This document shows, one piece after another, positions 38,282-50,200 of a DNA stretch of 64,000 nt; positions within the stretch are counted from its first letter, which is position 1; each line of letters begins with the position of its first letter. The notes under the pieces are model-generated. The model made no database searches. It had not been told where the DNA came from and saw only the letters and a list, made by a program, of their open reading frames with translations. The position numbers and the translations under genes were made by a program. This DNA is from Thunnus maccoyii (lineage: Eukaryota; Chordata; Actinopteri; Scombriformes; Scombridae), in NCBI RefSeq assembly GCF_910596095.1, contig NC_056533.1, positions 33,268,662 through 33,332,661 of the forward strand. Direction: 5' to 3'.

Positions 38282-40147
38282 AGTGAAAGCACTGTAGGCC
38301 TTTCACATGTGAACAAAGTAATAACAATCATGGCTAAAATATACCCTTTTAAGTGTACATTTTACAGCTAAAATCAGGATTCATTTTGGATACTTTGTCA
38401 ACATGCATTGCTATATTCAGAGACTGTGAAAAATTTTGTTTAATCAAAAGTGGCCATCATTTGGCTTTTAGCAAAGGCACAATATCGTAGCACTTTAAAT
38501 CTCAGCAAGAACTCTAACAAACAGTATTAATGCACAGAAAATATATGATTATTATAACTTCTTTTTATATGGGGTTTAATTATATTCTCTTTAGAGCGGT
38601 TATTTTAAATTTTTATCTATTGTTATTTGAAACAAGTGCATATACAGTATATTGCCTGTTAACTCAAGTCAAAGCCTTCTTGATATTAAGTGTCAATTTG
38701 TAAGTGAATGGTTATGTCTTCTTTTCTATTGTTTTGCTTTTCTTTTTTTTTACTATTTTAAATTTTTATTTGTTTGCTTTGTTTTTATGTAAATAATAGC
38801 ATTACTCTGACACTATTGTAACCTTTTGACGCATACTGAACAGAGAGAAATAAAGCGCAAAATGTGATGTAATATTGTTTTACCTGATTACATTACTGTT
38901 ATCAAAGGAAGTTTCATTTCAACACCAGTAAATTCAGATTCAATAAAAAAGCATGAGTCATTGTTTTGCACAGCTTCCCAGCTGCACACGTGTTCTAATA
39001 TCTTTTTCTTCTACTGACATAGACCTAAAATGCACTTCTTTGTTATTATTAAGTGTTCTGCATCATGTTCCCATAGAACCACGTGAGGTAGAGAGACTAT
39101 CTTCTACTGTATCACAATTAACTTGTTGTCAGTTAGTAACACAATCCCCATCAGTCACACCCATAAACCCTTCAGATTTACAGAGTTAATCTCTGCACAG
39201 TTACCTGAGCATTACTACAGTACAGTCATACTGTGGAGTCCTTAGCAAGGCTCACTGACTCCATCTAAAGGCAAACTTACCGTCAAGTCATACTTGAGTC
39301 AGCATTTAAATATCCCTTCAAGACATGTATTAAGATATATATGGATACTCTGCTTGGGAGAACAATGTGTGTCTTATATGGTTTTAGCACACAAAAAAGT
39401 ATAATAACCACTCTAAAATCCTTAAAATGCCTTCTACTCTCTAATGTCTCCTACCTCATTGAAAAGTTCATTCTTAGTGTATGTGTAGTAGAGGCTTCAA
39501 GTTTCCACATCACACTTGTATAAGTTGAATTCTGGACCACGACTGGCTTCCAAACTAGTTATGATGTCACAAATACTGCTCATAGGCCCACCCCTAAAAA
39601 TGTGATTTTCTATGAGGACAGAGAAACTTTCCACTTTCAGCAGAGTAATGTTGAAACAGCCTTCAAGTGTCAAAATCTGCACATACAGTACAACATCCTG
39701 CACATTGCAGCTCAGACATAGGAACAAGAAGAAAAACATTTTTGAGTGGAGGGGGAATGTAGACTTTTGTGTGATCTGAACACAAATATCTCCAAATATA
39801 CACAGAGCCAAGATATTACATAGAATTACTGAAATTTCATTATGAATTGAGTTGCATTAAGTAATTATATTCTGAGCTAGAAAGAAAGAAAGTTAATGTT
39901 AAGCACTTAATAAAACATACCATTGCAATACCCAAGACCTGACCTTTAAAGGCTTAGTGAACATCTGATAAAATTTGAAGAAAGATGTTAAAATATTTAT
40001 TCAGGGATGAAGGTGAATGAAATCAATATCCATTAGACTAGTGACCCGACATCTTTAACAGCTTTAACGAAAAATACGTCATAATCGCTGTAATCACTCT
40101 AATGACATCTCTTTACAAAGTAATAGTTTAAAGTGTATTATTGACCC

Positions 40148-40270
40148 AAGGTCACTAAAGTAATAGTTAAAGGGAGACTATTGACCCTAGGTCACTAAAG
40201 GTTCAAGATGGGATGAAGCATGTGGATTATGGTTTTAAAGTCAGCTTGCTGAGACCTTCAGCTAAAAATA
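40148..40270 (+). promoter_or_regulatory. Promoter region of gene 2
   Basis: AAGGTCA at 40,148-40,154 (close to the ERR/ROR type extended half-site CAAGGTCA), TAGGTCA at 40,188-40,194, the CRX/OTX-type GGATTA at 40,224-40,229, and TATA-like TAAAAATA at 40,263-40,270. The leader then has a 21-codon upstream frame (40,359-40,424). A strong acceptor-like sequence, TTTCTATCTTTGCAG, ends near 40,484, 21 bp before the ATG, so a 5' UTR intron is possible. Function is inferred from motifs and their retention in the duplicate. Confidence 0.5.
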
Positions 40271-40358
40271 AGCCTCTTGGCTGAGGTCAGGCATCACATG
40301 AATCAGTTATTACACTTTCTGGACACCTGAGCTACTGACGACACCTTCAGTGGCAGCC

Positions 40359-40424
40359 ATGAAGTGGACACTGAACTATTCATTACGAGCAGTGCAGGCA
40401 GCCTCATGTATATTTATTTACTGA
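40359..40424 (+). other. Conserved 21-codon upstream ORF in gene 2 leader
   Basis: ATG AAG TGG to TGA encodes 21 residues (begins MKWTLNYS). Its duplicate at 37,778-37,843 keeps the same length and frame with two amino-acid changes. It is out of frame with the main start at 40,505. It may damp translation, or it may be removed with a leader intron. Confidence 0.4.
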
Positions 40425-40504
40425 AGTATCTTTATTTCTTTATTTATCATAAAAAGAAGAAGTTTAAGTTTTCTATCTTTGCAGAGGCGGAATTTAGATT
40501 CAGC

Positions 40505-41761
40505 ATGGGTCAAGCACAGCACAGTCAGACACAGGAAGAAGAACTGGAGTTAAACAGCATCCAGGACCTCTACAAGTCATTCATCATGGAGTGCCCAAGT
40601 GGGTCTTTGTACCTGCATGAGTTCAAGAGGATGTTCGGAGTGCAGAATGGTACACCTGAAGCACAGTACATGGACATCATCTTCCGAGCATTTGACATGA
40701 ATCACGTGAGTCTTTAAGTAAAATGTTTCAGTCTTCATTCAGTGAAATATAAGCAACACTAATTTGATAGCTGATTTTGTGTTCTTGAAGATATTTAGAA
40801 ACATCTGTCTTCACATGCATAGGTCTTAGTCATGATGTCTTACCTTATTTCAGGACAACACAATGGATTTTATGGAGTATGTGGCTGCGCTGCATCTTGT
40901 TCTGCGAGGAAAACTTGAGGATAAACTGCGGTGGTCTTTCAAGGTGTTTGACAATGACAACAACGGCCGGCTAGACAGAGAAGAACTAAGGAAGATTGTA
41001 AAGGTACAAAGTCTTGACTTCATAAAATCTCCCAGCCCTCTGTAATTAAAACAAATGTTTGCCTTGAGAATCTACTTTTTTATTATCTTGTCTATCCAAC
41101 TGAAATAATAAATCTATAGAGAAAATCATAATGACAAATATAACACAAGGTTGCTAAAGGGAGCCACTAAACTACCAGTATGGACCACGTCTTATATAAT
41201 CTGGACACAGTGGCCATCTGCTTCCAGTTCCCTGATGACCTTCAGCTCCACTCAATCAGTAACCTGCATCACTGAAAAACAACACAACAAATGCAAGCCC
41301 TCACAAAGGCCCTGGAGATGCCACATACTAAAAACCACACAATTTGTCAACAGCATTATTATCAGAACAAGATGAGAAACAGTCTAATTGCTGGATTTGT
41401 CCTTCAGATAATCTACAAGATAAAGAAAGGTTCTGAAGAAAATGGCATAGGGAACCTCACTTCTGAGCAGGTGTGTGATCGTATCTTTCAAGAGGTCGAT
41501 GTGAACAGTGATGGTGAGTTGCCTGCATACTCAAAATGAACTTGTCTCAAACACACAGATTTCCTTGAGATCATTGATAACTCAACTGAAATCCATAACT
41601 TTTCTGTTTGGGCTGCAGGTCAGATTACCCTGGAAGAGTTTATTGAGGGGGTTCAAAGAAACGCCTGGTTGGAAAACTTCCTGCGTCTTGATGTCAATCC
41701 AAGTGGATGGGTCCATAAATACTTGTGTGACAGGAAACTCATGGTCCCCAAAGATTCCTGA
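40505..41761 (+). CDS. Guanylyl cyclase activating/inhibitory protein (GCAP/GCIP family), gene 2
   Basis: Exons 40,505-40,705, 40,854-41,003, 41,408-41,513, 41,619-41,761, phases 0,0,1; 199 residues. It is a paralogue of the gene at 32,770, in tandem on the same strand with the same exon phases, and likewise a predicted calcium sensor for photoreceptor guanylyl cyclase. The start at 40,505 is chosen because MGQ gives the myristoylation glycine; the in-frame ATG at 40,382 or frame opening at 40,364 would bury it. EF1 has CPSG (residues 30-33) and is inactive. EF2 (D64-E75), EF3 (D100-E111) and EF4 (D148-E159) are intact. The aromatic residue next to EF1 in GCAP1 is replaced by Leu22. The C terminus is longer and different from gene 1 (ends MVPKDS). 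The subtype cannot be decided here. Confidence 0.93.
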
Positions 41762-42126
41762 AGGAGGTCAATATATTCAGACCCACTTGCCAAATGGAAA
41801 GGAACTTCAATTCCTTCAATACTTATGGGGAAAAACATAAATCCTCCCACCAGCAGTTTTTGAGGAGTCTCCTCTTGCCTTGGAATGTTTTCATTTCAGT
41901 ACCATGTAAAGCCTGCGTAATGGTGACTATAAGTTATTTTGTTTAAACCCTCTTGTAATACTGTAAATAGGCACACATAGAATTCTAATAACATGACCAA
42001 ATCTTTTTTTAAATAATATTTATTAGAAAGTAGACATTACATTAAGAGAATATCACTTCATTTGTGGCCTCATATTGCTTTGAAATACATGTTGATATTG
42101 TTCTCAACCTTTTAAAATATATTTTA

Positions 42127-42132
42127 AATAAA
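42127..42132 (+). terminator. Polyadenylation signal of gene 2
   Basis: AATAAA about 370 bp after the stop codon, followed by a GT-rich stretch (GGTGCTGGATTTCTGTC). This is the expected arrangement. Confidence 0.65.
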
Positions 42133-42661
42133 CGTGCAATGGTGCTGGATTTCTGTCTTATTTAATGGAATATGGTATTTTCCTGAGGCTAATATTCGAT
42201 TAGTGTGTCTCACATGGAAGCAAGATGAAAAAAAAGCTGAACAAGTGTCATCAACATACAGTATTCATATGTACTAAACTTAATAATCAGACTATTTGCA
42301 ATGTACACACCTTGTTAGAGGAGATATGAAACACAAGGAGAGACAGTGGCTGATGACATGTGACAAAGATTCCTGACCATATCAAACTAGGAACATCAAT
42401 ATGTGTCTGTCTAAACAAGTGCTTTTAGCAGAAAGGCTGTTGTAACACGACCATATTGAGAAGATACAACTGTAAAGATACAACTTTTGATTTAAATATC
42501 ACCATATATCTATAATTTTATCTAAACCCACACAAACAGAAAAAGCAAGGAAATCGGTGGCAAATTTTATGTGCACTACATTATAGTTATATTAACAGCC
42601 ACAATGTGTAGAAAATGTAAAGAATGACTGTGGAAGAAGGACTGAGTCAGCTGAAGGATTC

Positions 42662-42745
42662 AAGTCAAGTCAAGTCAGTTTTATTTGTAAAGCCCAGTAT
42701 CACAAATCACAGATTTGCCTCAGGGGGCCTTACAATATGTACAGC
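42662..42745 (-). repeat. Common percomorph retroelement tail
   Basis: Begins with a (CAAGT)n stretch, then TTTTATTTGTAAAGCCCAGT, ATCACAAATCACAGATTTGC and CTCAGGGGGCCTTACAAT. I recognise this as a very frequent dispersed repeat in percomorph fish, read here in reverse of its transcription. Confidence 0.7.
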
Positions 42746-44226
42746 AATACAACGCCATCTATCCTTAAAGCCTTGATTCGAAGACAAAACATGGAAGGAC
42801 TGTAGCCTTTGTTTTCCTACAAGCAATAAATAAAAATGAGCAAAAAATGGCTGAAATTATTTAAAAAGCTTTCTTTAATAAGGTTTGAAGAAAATGATGA
42901 CATAGATTAAGATATAGGAAATTTGGTATGAAACGATGAATGATTGAGATACTGCAAAAAAGATGCCACAAGGTTACATTTACATTTAAGTTACATTTGT
43001 TTAGAATTAAAAGCTGTGAAGAAAACATAGGTGAAGAGAGGGGGGAGATGTTGTAATCACATCAAGCCACTAGATGGAGCAACTGCTGTTTTCTGTTTTT
43101 TGTAAAGATTGTAAGGGACCACTGGACCAGTGTGTTTTGCAAGTTTTAGCTCCTTCACAACAATTCATATACCTTTTTCAAATTTTAAATATGTGTCTTC
43201 TTTAGACTTAAGTATTTCTGAACTGCCTGCTGCATGGGTGACACAGAGTTCCTCCCTCACAGGCCAAGGAAGCAGAACACACCCAAAACAGACAAATAGG
43301 AACATCCTCATTTCAAACTTGCATCATGCAGGGCCAGTCATTTAATCCTGAGTAAATTTAAAAACATGTGTTAGTGCTACTGACTGTATTACCAGTAAGA
43401 TCAATATTGCACACCACTGGCATGCAGACTGTCTGAGGTCCGGTAGTAAAAATGCAAAATGACCCACTGTGTAAACAGAGGGGTATTTGGGTCACTGAAT
43501 TAGGGCAAATAAAAGCGTAAGGCATATCCAGGGTGAATCAAGAGAAAGATGAAGAATTCACATCAAAAAGAAAGTACCATTACCTGCAATGACCTAATTG
43601 CATAAATAGTTTCTTTCTATGTTGCAAAGTTAATAAGACAGGTACACATGCCCCAAGCCTTCATTCAGGGCTGAAGAGGTGACAACTTTTATCACCACCT
43701 TTTACAAGTGGAGGTTCTATTTGTTTGCTTTCAGCCATTATGACCCAGTAGCAAACAGTGGTACAGCAAAAAAAAAAATCTCTTGCAGACTTAAAAGCAA
43801 TTTCCCCGTAGGCCACCATCATCCATTATAAAAGAATCAACTATGAAATTGTTGACAAGATACCTCGAACTGCATACATTTTTTAGATAGTTTATTTCAG
43901 CAACACTCTCAGTCATTAAATGCAGCACTGGTATCAATACATGATGTTGAGGAGCGTTGTGTTTGATGTTTGAAAGCACATTTGGAGTACAATTTTGGTA
44001 AATTCAATCTGAAAGCAGCTGAGTGAGTGGAGAGCTAATCTGATGGATGGATCCGTGGGTGGTTGGATGAAATAAATAATCTGATGAATGACAGTAAAAT
44101 GGTAATTTCACTTCCCTATGCCTATGAGGATAACTAGTTGTGTGTACAGCCCTCTCTGCTCATTTCCTGAGGAAATCACCGACAAGAGAGCTGGCTCAAA
44201 AACAGCTGAGGAAAATATCTGAAGAA
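42746..44226. other. Intergenic between gene 2 and the ROCO gene
   Basis: No gene or clear repeat is seen in this AT-rich 1.5 kb. The promoter of the ROCO gene should lie in its last part, but there is no TATA box or obvious motif. Confidence 0.5.
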
Positions 44227-47200
44227 ATGGCCTCTGTAGATAGTAAGCAACCCATCATTTTCTTTAAATGTTGTTAGCAGTCTGTGATTACTGTTGGGAA
44301 TGTTGACTTAGCTGTCTGTAGTACAGAAATATCAAGATGAGAGATTTCTTAATAGGGGCACTGTTCCATAATTTTTGCATAACATCATCTTGCTCAAGGT
44401 GAGGAACGCCCAGTGAAGTGTTATATCTTGAAAACATTATTTTCTGAAAACAATACTAAAGCTTAACAAGTAACAGATAGACTTACTTCAAATACCAAAA
44501 CAAATACCATTTGTGTTGTTGTAAATAAGAGGTGGTGTCCCACCAAAATGCTCTCTGCCTCTCTTCAATATTCTGTTTTAATTTGCAAGACAGTTTTATT
44601 TCTCCTCAAGATTATGTGTTCGGAATGAACATGTGGAAATTATAAATCACTTTGATGATTCAAATTGTTTTGTTTAAATCGTAGTCTCTGACTATATTAT
44701 TTGCTAAACTAAGAGATTGCATCACCACCCTGATAACACCCTGATGTTACTGTTGCTGATTCTTCCATTCGGTAGTACGTTCAGTCTGTTGCTGGTGCAA
44801 CATAGTTATCACATCAAGATTGTTTCTATGGCTTTTGGGTCTTTCAGTAAGCTTTTAACCAGGAATTTACAACACACCGTACGTAGCAACTGGGCTAACG
44901 TTGGTGCTCTTTCTGCTGATTTTGTCTGAGACAATAATGATTAGTCAATTAAATTTCAAGATCATTATAACATTCTCCAGGTTTATGGTCTTTGTTTTCT
45001 GTGCACATGTTTTCGACCCATTGACCTCCCCAACAGTCTTTGTTATTTCTGAGTTTTTTTTTATTTTGTTTTGGGTTTTTGGGGGGTAAGCAAAAAATGC
45101 TTCACTAGATTGTAGATTACTGAAAAGGAAAACACAATTATAGCCCAAGCTGACCAATTGCGGAGTGTAGGAGAATTTCTTAAGCATTGAAGTTCTCTGA
45201 AAAATTAAAACACAGAGTGATGAATCTTTCTCTCTTTACTCTTACATGCCAGCATTGAGAAGGGCACACAGCCGTTCTCCAGAACAATCAAACAGTCTCA
45301 GCTTAAATACAGTATGTCCTAGTAGGAATTTGACAGAGAGAGGGTAATAAAGTAATAAAAAATTAAAGAAACACAGTCGTAAAATAATAAAACACCTAGC
45401 CTTACCAATGAACACTGCTAAACTCCTGATGACCTCCTAACAAGAGTCCTTCAGCTGTCTACCAAAATTAAGGCACATGCTTTGACACACTAAATACCTT
45501 ACAGGAGTTACATTTTTGAGGGGGCAAACGTAATCTCCAGCTCAACCTCAATCCTGGAGAATGGACTGATGTAGAAAGAGTTGGTACTGGGGTTACTCTG
45601 CAAAGTTTATCCAGACAACGCGGTAAACTTGCTTTTTTGAAACAGTGCTGCAGATGTTAAATGTGATATTACTGTGCCTGTAAACATTCTCCTTTATAAC
45701 ACAGGAAACAGTTGGCAGGAATGGGACCTGTCGGGACAGAAACTGAAGTCCATTCCTAAGGATTGTCTAACATATGCAACAAGAGTGGACCTACAGAGGA
45801 ACAAACTGAAACGGGTCATTGGCATCTCCAGACTCACCCACCTGACCGAGCTTAATCTCTCCAGGAACAAGATAATGGAGTTTTCTCAGGAAATGCAAAA
45901 CCTGCATAAATTAGAGAGACTTTACATGAACCAGAACAATATCAGATCTATTCCAGAGGGAATCTTTCCTCATCTAAGGAGGCTAAAGTTCCTAAAACTC
46001 AGCACCAATCGCTTGGCCAAGCTTCCCTCAGATATTAACCAGTGCACCAGTATCACTTACCTGGACCTTTCCAAGAACTGCCTGCAAAACATCCAAGCAC
46101 TAGTTGGTCTCCAAAAATTGAAGGAGCTTTTGGTTAAAAAAAACCAATTGACCGAGCTTCCATCCCAGCTCTTCCAGAACAGGAGCTGTGAGCTGACAGT
46201 GTTCAAGGCCACAGGCAACCCGCTGAGGTACCCCCCAGAGGAGGTCTGTGATGGAGGGGTCATGGACATCCAGAGCTACTTCCTTCAAATGGAGGAGAAC
46301 CCAAACACACACAGTGCCTGGACAGTCAAGACCATGTTTCTGGGTTCCTCCATGGCAGGGAAGTCCACACTCTGCCGCAGCCTGAGGAAGGGGAAGCCCG
46401 TTGCAGTAGCAGTAGAGGACCGAACTGAGGGAATCGAGATCAGTCAACTGTACACCCAGGAAGTCCGTTTCCTTTTCTGGGATTTTGCAGGGCAGGAAGA
46501 GTACTACCTGACACACCATGTCTTCATCACACCTCGAGCCCTTGTCATCCTTACTATTGATTTAGCCAGGTGAGAAAGTGTAATAGTCTTGATTAATCAC
46601 CTTTTAAGGCAGTAGTTCCTGAAATGTTTGATTTTTATAATAATTATAAGTATTACTATGAGAGATGGAATGTTTACATCGACAGAATTAAATATTTTCA
46701 ACAATACAAATATATACCTCAACCACCAGCAGAGACAGGGCACTCACTGGACATCCTGGATGTTGTAGTGCCATAGGGCAACTTTTTCTTGTATTAAAAA
46801 TTTATCATTTTTTTAAAAGATCTCATTGTTAATGGGAGGGATGTGTTGTACTATATGCAACAGCCTCAGTTTGAAAGCTATTCTGCAGCTTTTAGAACTA
46901 ATTTGGTCAGACAGCAGTGGTTCACAAGGTTATACAGAATGATGCATTTTTTATATCACTTTACTGTAAGAAACCACTGAGTTGTCAAAACTAATAATGG
47001 ACACTGTCAGGACACCAGGAAATTTTGATACAGGAATAATGGACACAGGTTTAGCTTACGGTTAAACCTCTACTCCACCTATTCTCCGCTATGCCATACT
47101 GTTCTCTTGATATGGTCACCATATAATTGCCTAAATTGGCACCTATGTCAGCATGTTTCCATTCACATACAGTATTCAGCACATTAACATGCTAACATTA

Positions 47201-50200
47201 GAATTTAGCTCAAAGCACTGTTGTGATAAGCACAACCTCACAGAGCCACTTGCATGGCTGTAGCTAACAGAAACAAAGACAACTGGATACGATTTTGAAA
47301 TGAGCCCATGATAAAATGTTTTGATTTTCAATCAGCTACAGCATTGAAGACCCACATTCCTTCAAAGACCAACTGTGGTTCTGGATAAACAACATACAGT
47401 TGCGTGTGCCTGATTCAGTGGTCCTGCTGGTGGGAACACACTGCGACCAGTGCCGCGACCAGGAGGAGGTGATGGAGAAAAAGAAAGACATCGAGGAGAA
47501 GGTCAAAAACATGCTGGCAAACAGGAGGATTGTTTTAAAATACCAGAAGAAAAATCTGGAGGAAAACACAGACTCTTCTCTCTTTGCAGACCAGATGGAT
47601 GAGCTGGATTGCCTACTGGGATACAATTTAAAGGTACTGATAGTTGATGGGATGATGTTACTATTTTAATGGTCTTACTTTGGTTTAATAATATTTTTTG
47701 TCCTTATGAGGCTTTCCTCTAAATTTGTTTTTTAAGCATCTGTACAGTTCGACTCATGTATTTACTTGAAAGTTTCTGTTTTTTTATATGAAGCACAAGT
47801 TTCTACAGTTTTTACATGTACAATATCCTGTGTAAATACAATGTTAATTATTTTAAAATTAATTACAACCTTTCACAGCTGCCCTAATCTTTTGTTCAGG
47901 TTCTGGATCTCGTAACTCTCGACTGCCAAAGGACTGAGGATATTGCCAAACTCAGAAGTCATATTCTGATGTGCATTCAATCAGAGAGTGTGCTTCTCTG
48001 TGCTGAGAGCATCTTACCGAAAAGTTATGAAGAAGTGGAGCAAGCCATCCTTACACTTGTTGCACAACAAGAAATTCCCCAACACGGTAAGTCAATTTTA
48101 AAGTCCAAGTACTGTACACTTTATCATTAGTATTATAGAAAATTTATGTAAAAAATATTTTATGTCTCTCTATGTAAAGCAAGGAATATCTGTCTGTCTG
48201 TCTATGTATGTTTGTATGTTTGTCCTTTGCATATATCAAGAACCGTTCATCCGATCTACTTCACACGCAACACGTTTAATCACAGCAGGGCGGGGCTTCT
48301 GGGCTCTGACTTGAGTTCACACTAGGTGGGTGTACTGCTGAGGACCAAGGAAGTGCAGTGTCGAGTGTGAAGTTGTTTGGACATGTTTAATAAACTTTGA
48401 TTAAACAAGCAAACAGTGAGCTGCTCAGCTCTGTGTCTGGGTGCAGCAGGGGATGTTGGTTATAAACACATCACAGCAGGGCAGGGCTCTGGGCTCTGAC
48501 TTTCTGAGCAGGACAAAGGCATGCTGCCCGTTTAGTTAAGCTGCCCAAGAGTGAAGAACAAGTGCACACAGGAGAAAAAAGGCAGAGGAAGTAAAACTAG
48601 CCAATAGGAGCTCAGACACATTTGATTGGCAGCAGAATCAACTACTGGAAGGCCATAAACTGCTTCTACAGTTCAACCTCAGTTTAGTCTCACTGGTGAA
48701 GTTTCTGTCTGGATTAAAACCATTTAATTTATTAATTCCCTGTTATTTTAATTGATATGTTTGTCAATTGATGAGAAATAATAAGTTATCGGCCTGTTCT
48801 GATCAGGTACGTTTTGAACGGGTACTAAACAAGTTTTTTAAATTTAAATTTCTTAATTGAAATTTGTTCCTTTTTTGATATCAGGTATTATTCTACTTGA
48901 AGAACTGAGTGATTTAATTCTGAACCATGTTAAAATGAGCCAAGAGAGTCTCCACTCCATCTTGCGATCCCTCTTGCGATATCTGCACCGGATTGGGGTG
49001 ATCATTTGGTATGAAGACATCGATGTACTAAGAGACAGAGTCTTTATCCAGCCTTCTTTTCTCATCTCAATGTTCAAGGTTAGTGGTTACATTTCATTTC
49101 TAACAGGGAAATTATCTCTCTATATAAAGCAAGGAATCTCTCTGTATGTATGTATGTTTGTCCATATCAATTTGTATGTATGTTCAAGACATGGTGCAGG
49201 ATGTCCCAGGTTTTGAACGGGCACTAAAGTTCATCCGATCAACTTCAGCTCAACTCAAAATTGTCGTCTACTGATAGCCTGCATGTGAGGCATTTAGGGA
49301 GCATCCGTAAATTATAGCATCTACCTATAGTCTGCGTGAGAGGCGTTTAGGGGACGGGCACTGTTCTCTGTAGGTATTGAGAAATCAGCCTGTTCTAAAC
49401 AGGCATGTTTTGAACGGGCACTGCACTGGTACCCATATAATTTATGGACCCTAAAGATACACCACTTCTTGTAAATTAACCTGTAACTAAAGGAAAAAAA
49501 AAATTTAATCAGCTTCCTTGGACATATATGAAGCCCTCTGGGACACATTATGATTATCAGTGCACCCCTTAATTCCTGATCAGTTTTGTTTCTGCTGATT
49601 TGGAAAATGTTAAATATTACCACAATCAAAATTACATAACAAATTTACAAAGAAAATTAACATTAAATTAATGGCTTGGGTTATCTGAACTGTGCCAGTG
49701 ATTCAGGTCATAATTACTACTGCTACTAGAGGGCACTTGTCGCTCAAACATAACTATATGCCGTTTTTGGGCAACCTACATTGCGACTCATTTTGTCATT
49801 TGCCCTCTACATGGCCAACAGTAGAATAAGCAGAGAAAAGGACTGCAGTGCAGTGTTGGTGGTCAATATTTTTTATTCCTTGCATGTTTATATTGAAATT
49901 GTATCTGCCTCAGATAACCAATACCCCCTGCAAATGTGGATAAGGCACTGACAGGTGACTGTTCTACAACCTCTGACCTAAATGTCAAACGGGTTTTCCA
50001 GAGTCTCCGTGCAAAACCACCTTAGCTTGCTTAGGAAAACCAAAAATCAGCCTGGCTTCTTTAATCACCAGCTGCCGTTGTACCAACGTATTTCAGGCCT
50101 ATTATGTCAAGAATGCCTGACAACCAGATAGGAATGGAAATATGTGTGTAATAGGTGTTGGGAGAATGGAGCTACTCCAAGGTGACCCTTTAATGGACTA

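Larger units (their letters stand above)
37916..40495 (+). repeat. Tandem duplication, unit 2
   Basis: Second unit: gene 1 intron 3 end, exon 4 relic, 3' flank, then the functional upstream region of gene 2. It lacks exon 3 and lacks the L2 fragment found in unit 1. Similarity is high over most of the length, with small indels. Confidence 0.85.

Noticed and set aside
36898..39811. Similar minus-strand frames at 36,898-37,113 and 39,497-39,811 as a conserved gene pair
   Set aside because: They resemble each other only because they lie in the tandem duplication upstream of gene 2; the reading frames differ by indels.
40364..40504. N-terminal extension of calcium sensor gene 2
   Set aside because: It is in frame but would abolish the myristoylation start MGQ. 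The opening codon is not the family start, and the same leader exists in front of the exon relic.
45674..45704. Start of the ROCO protein at 45,674
   Set aside because: The codon is GTG, and the stretch ends in a pyrimidine-rich acceptor (CTCCTTTATAACACAG), so it is intron; an upstream ATG exon with matching phase fits better.
46057..46519. Minus-strand frames of 70 and 139 codons
   Set aside because: They are antisense shadows of the LRR/ROC exon.
49321..49629. Minus-strand 102-codon frame in a ROCO intron
   Set aside because: It covers a repeat and random intron sequence and has no protein signature.
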